NCBI RefSeq assembly: GCF_928391935.1
Contig: NZ_CAKMTD010000010.1
Span: 16,444 to 80,443 of the forward strand
Direction of reading: 5' to 3'
Origin: Rothia nasimurium
GTDB taxonomy: Bacteria > Actinomycetota > Actinomycetes > Actinomycetales > Micrococcaceae
DNA length: 64,000 bases
Part shown: piece by piece, positions 44,341 through 53,130 of the stretch
Layout of the letters: every line of letters starts with the position of its first letter
How positions within the stretch are numbered: position 1 is the stretch's first letter
The notes under the pieces: generated by a model
Database searches by the model: none
The model's input: only the letters and a program-made list of their open reading frames with translations
Told to the model about the DNA's origin: nothing
Program-made: the position numbers and the translations under genes

Positions 44341-45747
44341 ATGGCGCATGTTTTTGATACTTCTCTCATTCATCCCGTCGCTTTAGAGGCGGGTGAGTTG
44401 TTTGCTCGGGCTGGTTTTGAGCTGGCCCTGGTGGGTGGTCCTGTTCGTGATCTTTTCTTGGGGGAGTCCTCGGTTGATTTGGATTTCACGACGAATGCGA
44501 CCCCTGATGAGACCTTGGCTGTTGTGGACGGCTGGGCGGATGCTACCTGGGAGATCGGTAAGGAGTATGGCACCATCGGGATCCGGAAGGGGAACGAGAT
44601 GGTGGAGATTACGACTTACCGGGCTGAGAAGTATGATCCTGAGTCTCGTAAGCCGGTGGTGGCTTTTGGTACTGATTTGAAGGAAGATCTCTTCCGCCGC
44701 GACTTCACCATCAACTCGATGGCTCTGCGCCTGCCCTCCCTTGAACTGGTTGACCCCTTTGGGGGCCAGGAGGACCTGCAGAAGGGTATTATCCGCACCC
44801 CCGGCACCCCGCAGGCGTCCTTCTCTGATGACCCGCTGCGCATGATGCGGGCTGCCCGCTTCGCCTCCCGCCTGGATATTGATCTGGCCCCCGAGGTCTT
44901 TGAGGCCATGGTCGATATGGCCGACCGTATTCAGATTATTTCGGCTGAGCGGGTACGCGATGAGCTGGTCAAGCTCATCTGCGGTGTTGCCCCCCGCCGC
45001 GGCGTTGATCTGCTCGTGGAGTCGGGGCTGGCGTCCTTTGTACTGCCTGAAATCCCGGCCCTGAAGCTGGAGGTTGATGAGCACCACCGCCACAAGGACG
45101 TCTACCAACACTCCCTGACCGTCATGGAGCAGGCTGCCGCCCTTGAAACTGACGCGGATGGCGCTGTGCCCGGCCCCGACTTCGTCCTGCGCTTTGCTGC
45201 CCTCATGCACGATATCGGCAAGCCCGCCACCCGCAAGTTTGAGAGCAATGGGGCTGTGAGCTTCCTGCATCATGACGTGGTGGGTGCCAAGCTCACCAAG
45301 AAGCGTATGCGCGAGCTACGCTTTGACAACGACACCATCAAGGCTGTGGCCCGCCTGGTCGAGTTGCATATGCGCTTCTACGGCTACGGGGACGCTGGCT
45401 GGACGGACTCTGCGGTGCGCCGCTATGTGCGCGACGCCGGGGACCTCCTAGAGCGCCTGCACCGGCTGACCCGGGCGGATGTCACCACCCGCAACAAGCG
45501 CAAGGCCAACCGCATCGCGTCCGCCTACGACGACCTTGAACGCCGCATCATCGAACTGGCCGAGCAGGAGGAGCTGGACGCGATCCGTCCTGACCTGGAC
45601 GGCGAAGAAATCATGGCGATTCTGGGCATCAAACCCGGCCCCCAGGTGGGGCAGGCCTACAAGTTCCTACTCAACCTACGCCTGGACGAAGGTGCCCTGG
45701 GCAAGGAAGAAGCCACCGCCCGCCTGCTGGAGTGGAGCAAAAAGTAA
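44341..45747 (+). CDS. cca: CCA-adding tRNA nucleotidyltransferase
   Basis: 468 residues. Nucleotidyltransferase motif LVGGPVRDLFLGESSVDLDFTT with the catalytic acidic pair, the RRDFTINSMAL motif, RFASRLDIDLAPEVFEAM, and a C-terminal HD domain (HDIGKPATRKFESNGAVSFLHHD). It builds or repairs the CCA end of tRNAs, needed here because both tRNA-Ala copies lack an encoded CCA. The start carries no strong site; a GAAGGGTT lies 1-8 bp upstream. Confidence 0.96.
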   Translation: MAHVFDTSLIHPVALEAGELFARAGFELALVGGPVRDLFLGESSVDLDFTTNATPDETLAVVDGWADATWEIGKEYGTIGIRKGNEMVEITTYRAEKYDPESRKPVVAFGTDLKEDLFRRDFTINSMALRLPSLELVDPFGGQEDLQKGIIRTPGTPQASFSDDPLRMMRAARFASRLDIDLAPEVFEAMVDMADRIQIISAERVRDELVKLICGVAPRRGVDLLVESGLASFVLPEIPALKLEVDEHHRHKDVYQHSLTVMEQAAALETDADGAVPGPDFVLRFAALMHDIGKPATRKFESNGAVSFLHHDVVGAKLTKKRMRELRFDNDTIKAVARLVELHMRFYGYGDAGWTDSAVRRYVRDAGDLLERLHRLTRADVTTRNKRKANRIASAYDDLERRIIELAEQEELDAIRPDLDGEEIMAILGIKPGPQVGQAYKFLLNLRLDEGALGKEEATARLLEWSKK

Positions 45748-45763
45748 GGCCAGAAACTTAGGT

Positions 45764-45809
45764 ATAAGTGTATAGCCTTATATATGAATATATAAGGCTA
45801 TACACTTAT
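45764..45809. repeat. Perfect 21-bp inverted repeat upstream of the SatD-like gene
   Basis: Arms 45764-45784 and 45789-45809 (ATAAGTGTATAGCCTTATAT...) around TGAA, ending 3 bp before the ATG. Either a symmetrical operator covering a leaderless promoter, or a terminator of cca followed by T-rich sequence. Confidence 0.9.
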
Positions 45810-45812
45810 CTT

Positions 45813-46391
45813 ATGTTTGTTCTGACTGTTGACCAGGTGGGTTCATCTGGTGATAAGGATCGAATTCCCGACCTCTTTGCCCTTGTCGATGGGCTAGAGA
45901 GCGGTGGTGCCCCAGTCCGTCCATTCCAGCGCACCGCAGGTGACGAAGCCCAGGCGGTGTTCGATGATCCAGCTGCTGCGCTTGTAACCGCTCTTGCCCT
46001 GGTGCGTACCGGTCACTGGTACGTGGGCATAGGGGAGGGCCCCGTAAACCTCCCGCTACCTGCAGAAACTCGGGCAGGGGCCGGGCCTGCCTTTGAGTAC
46101 GCCCGCAGAGCGGTTGAGCGGGCTAAAAAAACAAGAGGACGCTGCTGTTTCGCTGGGTCTGTAGCGGTAGCTCAACTGGTTGATAGAGCCCTGAGCCTGC
46201 TCGCCCGTCTTGAAATAGACCGGCAAGAAACCCGCCAGCAGGCAGGAGAAATGGCTCGTCAGGGGTTGTCTCAGAAGCAGATAGCTGAAAAACTTGGGAT
46301 AAGTCAGTCTGCCGTGAGCCAGCGGCTCAGTGAGGGCTACTGGTCTGAAACACGAGCCCTGATAGACGAACTGGTAGAGATCCTGCGGTAG
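45813..46391 (+). CDS. SatD-like DNA-binding protein
   Basis: 192 residues from ATG 45813; the longer frame runs into the palindrome. The N-terminal 130 residues (VLTVDQVGSSGDKDRIPDLF, FQRTAGDEAQAVFDDP, WYVGIGEGPVNLPLP) match the SatD-type fold as I recall it. The C-terminus is a helix-turn-helix (MARQGLSQKQIAEKLGISQSAVSQRLSEGYW). It probably regulates itself through the adjacent palindrome. Related genes often precede a DUF3307 membrane gene; none is present. Confidence 0.7.
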   Translation: MFVLTVDQVGSSGDKDRIPDLFALVDGLESGGAPVRPFQRTAGDEAQAVFDDPAAALVTALALVRTGHWYVGIGEGPVNLPLPAETRAGAGPAFEYARRAVERAKKTRGRCCFAGSVAVAQLVDRALSLLARLEIDRQETRQQAGEMARQGLSQKQIAEKLGISQSAVSQRLSEGYWSETRALIDELVEILR

Positions 46392-46510
46392 TCCATATAT
46401 CTGCTCCATTCCTAAGGTGTATGAAGAACTCATCCCGTAGACTGATGTTTTCTTTAGCCTGACCCCCTAGTGTTAAAAGTGGAACAGTCACACATACCAA
46501 GGGGAGACCC

Positions 46511-47521
46511 ATGCTCGAGGTCAAAAACCTCACCAAGAAATACGGCGCGAAAACCGCCGTCAACAACATCAGCTTCACCGTGCCCAACGGCAAAGTCACC
46601 GGCTTCCTCGGCCCCAACGGGGCAGGCAAGTCCACCACCATGCGAATGCTCGTGGGACTCGAAAACCCCACCTCAGGCAAGGCCCTCGTCGACGGCCAAC
46701 CCTACCGTTCCCTCAAAAGCCCCCTGACCTCCGTCGGTGCCCTGCTCGACGCCAAGGCCATGCACCCCGGACGCTCCGGGGCGGCCCACCTGCGCTCGCT
46801 GGCGCTGACCCACGGCATTCCCAAGAAGCGCGTCGACGAAGTCATCGAGATGACCGGCCTGGCTGCCGTCTCCAAGAAAAAAGTCAAGGGCTTCTCCCTC
46901 GGCATGGGCCAGCGCATGGGTATCGCCGCCGCCCTGCTCGGCGACCCCCAAAACATCATCCTGGACGAACCCGTCAACGGCCTCGACCCCGAAGGCGTCA
47001 TCTGGGTCCGCAACCTCGCCCGCCACCTGGCCTCAGAGGGCCGCGCCGTCCTCATCTCCTCCCACCTCATGAGCGAAATGGCCCAAACTGCCGACGACCT
47101 CATCGTCATCGGACGCGGCCGGGTCCTGGCTAACTGCTCCATGGAAGAGTTCCTCGCCATCGGCGACTCCAACAAGGTCCTGGTCCGCACCGACGCCCGC
47201 GACGCCTTCGCAGCGACCCTCACCGGGGCAGGCCACAGCTTCACCCCCGTCGACACCGACGGCCTCATGGTTGAGCAGGCTGACGCCCGCGCCCTGGCCC
47301 AGCTGGCTGCCCGCACTGACGTCCTGCTCCACGAGCTGACCCCCCAAAAGTCCACCCTTGAACAGGTCTACATGAACATGACCCGCGACGAGGTCGAATA
47401 CCACTCAGCCGAGTTCACCCCCTCCACCGGCCAGGACGGCGCCGCCCCGGCGCTCGCAAGCCCTGCAAGTGGCCCTGCAGCCCCCTGGACCCAGACTTCA
47501 ACCGACGCTAAGGAGAACTAA
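46511..47521 (+). CDS. ABC transporter ATP-binding protein (ABC-2 type)
   Basis: 336 residues. Walker A LGPNGAGKSTTMRML, Q-loop region, signature FSLGMGQRMGIAAALLG, Walker B IILDEPVNGLDPEGV and switch SSHLMSE. The sequence resembles exporters of the lantibiotic/bacitracin-resistance type. The C-terminal 60 residues are an Ala/Pro-rich extension. An AAGGGGAGACCC site precedes the ATG. The permease follows by 2 bp, so they form one exporter. Confidence 0.93.
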   Translation: MLEVKNLTKKYGAKTAVNNISFTVPNGKVTGFLGPNGAGKSTTMRMLVGLENPTSGKALVDGQPYRSLKSPLTSVGALLDAKAMHPGRSGAAHLRSLALTHGIPKKRVDEVIEMTGLAAVSKKKVKGFSLGMGQRMGIAAALLGDPQNIILDEPVNGLDPEGVIWVRNLARHLASEGRAVLISSHLMSEMAQTADDLIVIGRGRVLANCSMEEFLAIGDSNKVLVRTDARDAFAATLTGAGHSFTPVDTDGLMVEQADARALAQLAARTDVLLHELTPQKSTLEQVYMNMTRDEVEYHSAEFTPSTGQDGAAPALASPASGPAAPWTQTSTDAKEN

Positions 47522-47523
47522 TC

Positions 47524-48408
47524 ATGACTGCTACCCTTTCTGCTCCTGCGTCAGCCTCCCAGTTCGCTGGGCGCAAGCTCTCCTTCTTGGGGGTTATGCG
47601 GTCTGAGGCCCTGAAGTTCCGTACCCTGACCACTAACTGGGTGATGACCCTGGTGTTGGCAGTGGTGATGGTGGGTATGGCCCCCCTCTATTCCCTGGTG
47701 CTGAACTCTATGATGGACAGCCCGGAGCTCATGGCCCAGGCTGAGCAGGGTATGGCGTCCACTAATGCTGGTATTGAAAGTATTACCAATATGGCATATG
47801 CCCTAGGTGTTTCAGGTATTGACATGGCAAATATGCTGATTGCTTCAATTGCTGCGGTCTTCATCGGGTCTGAATATGCCACACGGTCTATTCATACCTC
47901 TATGACCGTTGTGCCTCGTCGCAGCACCCTCTACCTGGCAAAAATCCTGGTCATTTCCCTCTACGCTTTCGTCATCGGCTTTGCTCTGGCTGCGATTGCT
48001 TTCTGGGTTGGCTACCCGGTACTGGATGAGTCTATCCGTGAGGCGCTGGAGATGAACTCTGGCCTGCTGATGAACTGGGTCGCCGCAGGTATCTACTTCA
48101 TGTTTATGTCCTGGATGGGCTTTGGCTTCGGTGCCCTCTTCCGCAATAACGCCGGCGGTATTGTGCTGGTGGTTTTCCTGCTTCTGATTCTGCCCATTAT
48201 TGCCAGTATTTTTATGGGTCAGTTTGAGTGGGTGGCGGACGCCTTCAACTACCTGCCGTCAGGTCTGGGCCGGGTTATTTTGACCTATAACCTGAGTGAA
48301 GATGCCGACCTAGGCTACCTGGAAGGTGGCGCCTGGTTTGCCCTGTGGGCAGCTGTGCCTGCCCTGTTGGGTTACCTGCGCTTTACCCTGACGGACGCCC
48401 GCGGCTAG
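47524..48408 (+). CDS. ABC-2-type permease
   Basis: 294 residues with six membrane helices (WVMTLVLAVVMVGMAPLYSL, NMLIASIAAVFIGSEYATRS, FVIGFALAAIAFWVGYP, FMFMSWMGFGFGALF, IVLVVFLLLILPIIASIFM and a C-terminal one). EYATRSIHTSMTVVPRRSTLYLAK is typical of the family. It forms the membrane channel for the preceding ATPase; the exported compound is unknown. AAGGAGAACTAATC is a good ribosome site. Confidence 0.9.
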   Translation: MTATLSAPASASQFAGRKLSFLGVMRSEALKFRTLTTNWVMTLVLAVVMVGMAPLYSLVLNSMMDSPELMAQAEQGMASTNAGIESITNMAYALGVSGIDMANMLIASIAAVFIGSEYATRSIHTSMTVVPRRSTLYLAKILVISLYAFVIGFALAAIAFWVGYPVLDESIREALEMNSGLLMNWVAAGIYFMFMSWMGFGFGALFRNNAGGIVLVVFLLLILPIIASIFMGQFEWVADAFNYLPSGLGRVILTYNLSEDADLGYLEGGAWFALWAAVPALLGYLRFTLTDARG

Positions 48409-48423
48409 GTTCCGTACGTCCAG

Positions 48424-48468
48424 TCAGGGGGCGGGGGTTGGTCATCACCCCCGCCTGCCGTGACTGCT
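48424..48468 (+). terminator. Terminator after the ABC transporter operon
   Basis: AGTCAGG..GGCGGGGGTTGG / CACCCCCGCC..TGACT, a long interrupted stem around a 5-nt loop. Confidence 0.75.
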
Positions 48469-48540
48469 GAGATCGGTGGGGTGGGGTCCTCGATAGCAAG
48501 GAGGGCCGGTGCTCCACCGGTTTCTACTTTTAACCGTAGA

Positions 48541-49875
48541 ATGAAGAGTATGGTCAGGAACACAGAAACCGGTGAAGAGGCTCCCCGCCGCTCCCGCTCT
48601 CATGCGCCCAATGACCATGCCAAGGAAGGGTTGAGCACTTCCATTCACAAGGTCACAAAATTTTCTGAGCAGGTCGGCGAGCTTGGTGAGCTTGTTGGTG
48701 ACCTCACGGGGAAGATGGGGGACTTCACGGGCAAGGCAGCTGGGATTCTCACCAGTCATGACGCCAGGATCGTCCGTATCCGGCTTTCCCTAACCGCCCT
48801 GCTAGTCACCTTCCTTGCCCTGGTCGTTGCTGCCGTCGGTAATTATTACTCCCTGCCGCACACTCCTGAAGAGACTGTTGACCGTTACCTGGCTGCCCAG
48901 GTGCGCGGAGACTACACCTCCAGTATTAACCGGCCCGCCTACGGCTTTGGAAGCACCTACCTGACCAACGCCATCTATAGTGCCGCAGAAGGCCGCCTTG
49001 AAAGCTACACCATCACTGGAACCCGCATCGACGGGTTGGGTTCGGCCCAGGTTGGTGTCGAAGCAATGGTTGATGGGAACAAGCACACCTTCACCCTGCC
49101 TCTCACCCTCGAACCCCGCACCGGCCCCTTCAATGATCTGTGGGTGATCTCCACCCCCACCCATGCAGCCCTCACCCTGACCGCCCCGGTGGCCCTCGCG
49201 TCCCTCCGGGTCAATGACCAGCCCCTCACCCTGCCCGTTACCCGCCGCACCACCGACCACAACGGGTACAACTGGTCAATTCCCACCCCGCCGGGCACCT
49301 ACACCTTCTCCCTGCCCGCTCACTCCTACTACACCCTGGGATCCCCCAGCCCCTCCATTACGATTCCCTTCCCCGGCGAAACTGCCGACCTGACCGACCA
49401 GCACCTCACCCTGGACGTCCGCCCCTCCCCCCGCATGTGGAGGGAAGCGAACGACCTCGTCACGGCTTGGCTAGAACGCTGTGAACGGTCCCGCAGGCTC
49501 GAATCCCCCGGCTGCCCCACCGCCCAGCTCCACGGAGCAGATTCCACCGAAACCATCCGCAACGTCCGCTGGGACCTCACCAGCCGCCCCGCCTTCGTCC
49601 TCGAACAAGACCCCAAAAAACCAGACACCTGGCACGCCAGCCGATACCGGCCAGCAACCTTTACCGTCACCTACACCGCTGACGGTCAAGCCCAACGAGA
49701 AACCATCGATTTTTTCATCAACGCTGAGATAGTCTCAGATGGAACCTCAGCAGATATCCGTGTCGGTTTGGGTGGACAAGAAGAAACCGAGGCGCAAATG
49801 CGTCAGGCTGAAGCAACTGAAGACGCCACCCCCATCACCCTCGAACAAGTAGCTGATAACGAGACCAACCGCTAG
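48541..49875 (+). CDS. Membrane-anchored exported protein of unknown function
   Basis: About 444 residues from ATG 48541; ATG 48550 is equally plausible and no site is clear. A cytoplasmic N-terminus has repeated VGELGELVGDLTGKMGDFTGKA (a coiled or helical tether), one membrane helix (LTALLVTFLALVVAAVGNYY, about 82-101), and a large extracytoplasmic domain starting HTPEETVDRYLAAQVRGDY that resembles NTF2/DUF4878-type modules. A second half is rich in beta strands. No enzyme motif is visible. It is probably co-transcribed with the TM2 gene 10 bp downstream. Confidence 0.75.
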   Translation: MKSMVRNTETGEEAPRRSRSHAPNDHAKEGLSTSIHKVTKFSEQVGELGELVGDLTGKMGDFTGKAAGILTSHDARIVRIRLSLTALLVTFLALVVAAVGNYYSLPHTPEETVDRYLAAQVRGDYTSSINRPAYGFGSTYLTNAIYSAAEGRLESYTITGTRIDGLGSAQVGVEAMVDGNKHTFTLPLTLEPRTGPFNDLWVISTPTHAALTLTAPVALASLRVNDQPLTLPVTRRTTDHNGYNWSIPTPPGTYTFSLPAHSYYTLGSPSPSITIPFPGETADLTDQHLTLDVRPSPRMWREANDLVTAWLERCERSRRLESPGCPTAQLHGADSTETIRNVRWDLTSRPAFVLEQDPKKPDTWHASRYRPATFTVTYTADGQAQRETIDFFINAEIVSDGTSADIRVGLGGQEETEAQMRQAEATEDATPITLEQVADNETNR

Positions 49876-49885
49876 GCAGGAAACC

Positions 49886-50239
49886 ATGTCTGATCAACCC
49901 CAGCACTACCAGCCCACCTACATCAACAATCCCGGCCGAGCCAGCAGCTTCGCCCAGGGCCAGCCGGTCTACATCGTGCAGGCCAAATCAACCCTGGTTG
50001 CCTACCTGCTCTTCATCTTCCTCTGGTGGCTCGGGGCCCACAAGTTCTACCTGCGCCAGCCGTTCATGGGTGTCTTCTACATCCTCGGCAACCTCATCGC
50101 AGGCGGTATCACCGCCGCCGTGCCCTTCATCGGCTGGATCTTCTACATCCCCCTGGTCATCGTCATGCTCTGGGACCTCTTCACCATTCCGGTGCGCGTC
50201 GGCTTCCTCAACTCCCTGATGAGTCGCCCCCGCTACTAG
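49886..50239 (+). CDS. TM2-domain membrane protein
   Basis: 117 residues. Two hydrophobic helices with the TM2 pattern WWLGAHKFYLRQPFMGVFYI and PFIGWIFYIPLVIVMLWDLF, the last ending in the typical W-D-L-F. The soluble N-terminal 30 residues are Gln/Pro-rich. TM2 proteins are of unknown function in bacteria. AGGAAACC precedes the ATG. Confidence 0.85.
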   Translation: MSDQPQHYQPTYINNPGRASSFAQGQPVYIVQAKSTLVAYLLFIFLWWLGAHKFYLRQPFMGVFYILGNLIAGGITAAVPFIGWIFYIPLVIVMLWDLFTIPVRVGFLNSLMSRPRY

Positions 50240-50437
50240 GGAACCTACACCCAGCCCCGAGCGTGCTGTGAACAACACCGAATATTCCCGGCAAACCCTG
50301 CCCAAACCGGGCGTCCTGCGGTAAAGTTGGTGGAGTCTGTGCTGGTAGCCCGGCCAACACCCGAGGCCCCGCAGACAGTACGTAATCTCCTGCTATGGAA
50401 ATCCCATAGCCGCTTAGCCCAAAGGAGGGGTTTAATC

Positions 50438-50743
50438 ATGCGTGCATACGAACTGATGGTTATCCTCAACCCCGAGGTAGAGGACAAGGCTGTAGAGCCC
50501 ACCCTCACCAAGTTCCTCGAAGTTGTCACCAAGGACAACGGCACCGTTGACAACGTGGACATCTGGGGTCGCCGTAAGCTCGCTTACGAAATCCAGAAGA
50601 AGTCCGAAGGCATCTACGCCGTCGTCAACTTCACCTCAACCCCCGAGACTGCAGCTGAACTGGACCGCGTTCTGAACCTGAACGAATCCGTCATGCGCAC
50701 CAAGATCATCCGCCCGGAAGATCAGCAGATCTCCTCCAAGTAA
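50438..50743 (+). CDS. rpsF: 30S ribosomal protein S6
   Basis: 101 residues from ATG 50438, with a strong AAAGGAGGGG site; upstream in-frame codons are not used. [20 protein letters not shown] and [25 protein letters not shown] are the S6 core, binding S18. First gene of rpsF-ssb-rpsR-rplI. Confidence 0.97.
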   Translation: MRAYELMVILNPEVEDKAVEPTLTKFLEVVTKDNGTVDNVDIWGRRKLAYEIQKKSEGIYAVVNFTSTPETAAELDRVLNLNESVMRTKIIRPEDQQISSK

Positions 50744-50832
50744 ATGTTTGAGCTGGGAGCCTGACCCCTAAAAATGTCAGACCCCCGTGCAACACTTCAA
50801 ATACTTACACTTTCTACGACTGGAGGCTTCAC

Positions 50833-51501
50833 ATGGCTGGCGATACCGTCATTACCGTTATCGGTAACCTGACCGGCGATCCTGAGCTCCGCTTCACCCC
50901 CAACGGTGCAGCAGTAGCGAACTTTACGATCGCTTCAACTCCCCGCAACTTCGACCGCGCGTCCGGCGAATGGAAGGAAGGCGAAACCCTCTTCCTACGC
51001 GCCAGCGTCTGGCGTGAAGCTGCAGAGAACGTCGCCGAGACCCTCAAGAAGGGCATGCGCGTCATCGCGCAGGGCCGTCTGAAGTCTCGCTCGTACGAAA
51101 CCAAAGAAGGCGAGCGTCGCACCAGCATGGAGCTAGAGATCGAGGAAATCGGTCCCTCCCTCCGTTTTGCGTCCGCTAACGTCAACCGCAACCAGCGTTC
51201 CGGTGGCAACTTCGGTGGCGACCAGTTCGGCGGCGGTTACAGCGCTCCCGCTGGCAACGGCTACAACGCCGGTGGCCAGGCTGGCTACGGCGGTGCAGGC
51301 TACGGCCAGCAGCAGGGCGGCTACAACGCAGCCCCCGCCCAGCAGGGTGGCTACGCTGCGGCACCTGCCCAGCAGGCCCCTGCAGCACCCGCCCCCCAGG
51401 CAGCCCCTGCTCCTGCCGCTCCGGCAGCTGACCCCTGGGGCCAGCAGTCCGGCGGCAACTACGACTGGGGCTCAAGCGCTGACGACGAACCCCCCTTCTA
51501 A
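50833..51501 (+). CDS. ssb: Single-stranded DNA-binding protein
   Basis: 222 residues. An OB-fold N-terminus ([65 protein letters not shown]) is followed by a Gly/Gln/Ala/Pro linker with [14 protein letters not shown] repeats and the acidic tip SADDEPPF that recruits repair and replication proteins. It coats ssDNA during replication. CTGGAGGC precedes the ATG. Confidence 0.97.
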   Translation: MAGDTVITVIGNLTGDPELRFTPNGAAVANFTIASTPRNFDRASGEWKEGETLFLRASVWREAAENVAETLKKGMRVIAQGRLKSRSYETKEGERRTSMELEIEEIGPSLRFASANVNRNQRSGGNFGGDQFGGGYSAPAGNGYNAGGQAGYGGAGYGQQQGGYNAAPAQQGGYAAAPAQQAPAAPAPQAAPAPAAPAADPWGQQSGGNYDWGSSADDEPPF

Positions 51502-51630
51502 GCCGGTTACAGGGCACCTGCCCTGATACCGCACGAAGGGAAGGGCAAACGTCCTTCTTTGAACCAAGACAAATAATCACCCATCCCGCGGCATAACCCG
51601 CGGGCTCCCACCAGAAAAAGGAGCACCACG

Positions 51631-51867
51631 ATGGCTAAGGCTGAACTCCGTAAGCCCAAACCCAAGCAGAACCCCCTGAAGGCTGCTGACGTTACCGTTA
51701 TCGACTACAAGGACGTCGCACTTCTGCGTAAGTTCATCTCCGACCGCGGCAAGATCCGTGCCCGTCGCGTCACCGGCGTAACCGTTCAGGAACAGCGCAA
51801 GATCGCTCAGGCAATCAAGAACGCCCGCGAAGTTGCACTGCTGCCCTACTCAGGCGCTGGCCGCTAA
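51631..51867 (+). CDS. rpsR: 30S ribosomal protein S18
   Basis: 78 residues; core [51 protein letters not shown] is S18. No zinc-type cysteines, so it is the zinc-free form. AAAAAGGAG site before ATG; 23 bp before rplI. Confidence 0.96.
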   Translation: MAKAELRKPKPKQNPLKAADVTVIDYKDVALLRKFISDRGKIRARRVTGVTVQEQRKIAQAIKNAREVALLPYSGAGR

Positions 51868-51890
51868 AGAGAGAAGGAGAGTAGAAGAAC

Positions 51891-52340
51891 ATGGCTAAGA
51901 TCATTCTGACTCAGGAAGTCACCGGCCTCGGTGCCGCTGGCGACGTTGTAACCGTCAAGGACGGCTACGCCCGTAACTACCTGCTGCCCCGCGGCTTCGC
52001 AGTCACCTGGACTGTAGGCGGCGAAAAGCAGGTTGAGTCCATCCGTGCAGCCCGCGCTGCTCGTGCCAAGGCTAACCTTGAAGAAGCAAAGGCAACCGCA
52101 GCTGCTCTGGCAGCTAAGCCCGTTGTTGTTGCTCACAAGGCTGGCGCTGACGGCCGCCTCTTCGGCACTGTCAAGGCTGAGCATGTTGCTGACGCCATTG
52201 AGGCTTCAGGCGCTGGCTCCGTTGACAAGCGTGCGATCAACCTCGGTTCCGCTATCAAGCGCACCGGCGTTTACACCGTTTCCGTGCGCCTGCACGAAGA
52301 CGTTGTAGCCAACGTTGAGCTGGACGTTGTAGCTGAGTAA
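51891..52340 (+). CDS. rplI: 50S ribosomal protein L9
   Basis: 149 residues. N-domain [35 protein letters not shown], long connecting helix, C-domain [21 protein letters not shown]. Binds 23S rRNA. AGAAGGAGAG site. A strong terminator follows. Confidence 0.97.
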   Translation: MAKIILTQEVTGLGAAGDVVTVKDGYARNYLLPRGFAVTWTVGGEKQVESIRAARAARAKANLEEAKATAAALAAKPVVVAHKAGADGRLFGTVKAEHVADAIEASGAGSVDKRAINLGSAIKRTGVYTVSVRLHEDVVANVELDVVAE

Positions 52341-52377
52341 TTCCGTTTAGGGTTATTCGCTAGGCTTCTAGCAGCAT

Positions 52378-52424
52378 GAGGACGCCCCGTTCCCCCTTGG
52401 TGGGGGAGCGGGGCGTCTGTGCGT
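52378..52424 (+). terminator. Terminator after rplI
   Basis: GACGCCCCGTTCCCCC / GGGGGAGCGGGGCGTC stem with a short TTGGT loop, then TG. Confidence 0.85.
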
Positions 52425-52478
52425 GTGCGGACGGCGGTGGGTTAGGGTTTGCCGGTAGTTTTTGGCATGCTAGAGGGT

Positions 52479-52799
52479 ATGGCTTTAGATGAGACTGGTT
52501 CTAGGAAGAAACTGCCGCAGAGCACCCAGATGCTAGTTGCAGCTGCGGTGACTGAGGCAGTGGCTGTGCTGGCCCTGGTGTTGGCGTTTGTGGTGAATGT
52601 TGGCTCCCCTTCTGCCGTGCTGGCGACCTTCTTGGGGTTTATGGGGCTTTCGGTGATTGCTGCGACGCTGGCTTTTATTCTGGCCCTGGTGGGCTTGGTT
52701 CGGTTTTCCCGGCATAGCGTGTGGTTTCTCGTTGTGATAGCTGTCTCGGTGTTGGCTAATCCGGTGCTGTGGTTTTTCTTGATTGGCTATTTCTCCTAG
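52479..52799 (+). CDS. Small membrane protein with three hydrophobic helices
   Basis: 106 residues from ATG 52479 (MALDETGSRKKLPQSTQML), with AGAGGGT directly upstream; a start at 52449 is less likely. Helices lie at about 19-42 (LVAAAVTEAVAVLALVLAFVV), 48-72 and 80-105. No family is recognised. It stands alone between rplI and the candidate small RNA. Confidence 0.65.
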   Translation: MALDETGSRKKLPQSTQMLVAAAVTEAVAVLALVLAFVVNVGSPSAVLATFLGFMGLSVIAATLAFILALVGLVRFSRHSVWFLVVIAVSVLANPVLWFFLIGYFS

Positions 52800-52924
52800 G
52801 GGGAGCCGGGATGTTGGGTGCCTGCCCGGGGGCGCTGGTGGTTGGCCCTGCCGTCGTCCGCAAAAATACCCAGCTTGCTCCCAGGTAACTTAAAACCCAA
52901 TTCAAGCCTAGTGCGGTTATATAG

Positions 52925-53048
52925 AGGTAACAGCTCGAAAGGCTACAAGAAGCGATTGTGTGTGTGCTTCCTGCACCGGGTAATGCTGAACCCGGTTGTT
53001 CTAGTGATGGCGAGACCAGTATGGGGGTCTCGCCATCAGTCTTTTTAA
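52925..53048 (+). ncRNA. Candidate small RNA A (GTGTGTG-loop hairpin RNA)
   Basis: A TATATAG -10-like box (about 52919-52925) is followed by roughly 120 nt with no ORF. It contains a hairpin CAAGAAGC..GCTTCCTG (52946-52973) with loop GATTGTGTGTGT, a second hairpin ACCGGGT..ACCCGGT (52975-52996), and a perfect terminator GATGGCGAGACC..GGTCTCGCCATC plus TTTTT. Sequence and order match candidate RNA B at about 54543-54697, on the other side of the DUF418 gene. Confidence 0.55.
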
Positions 53049-53130
53049 GCTTTTTCATTCGCCTGGGGGAGGGACCCGGGTCTTGTTTTTATTAGGGTGG
53101 AGGTAGAGTGTCCGCTTGTGAAAGGTAGCT

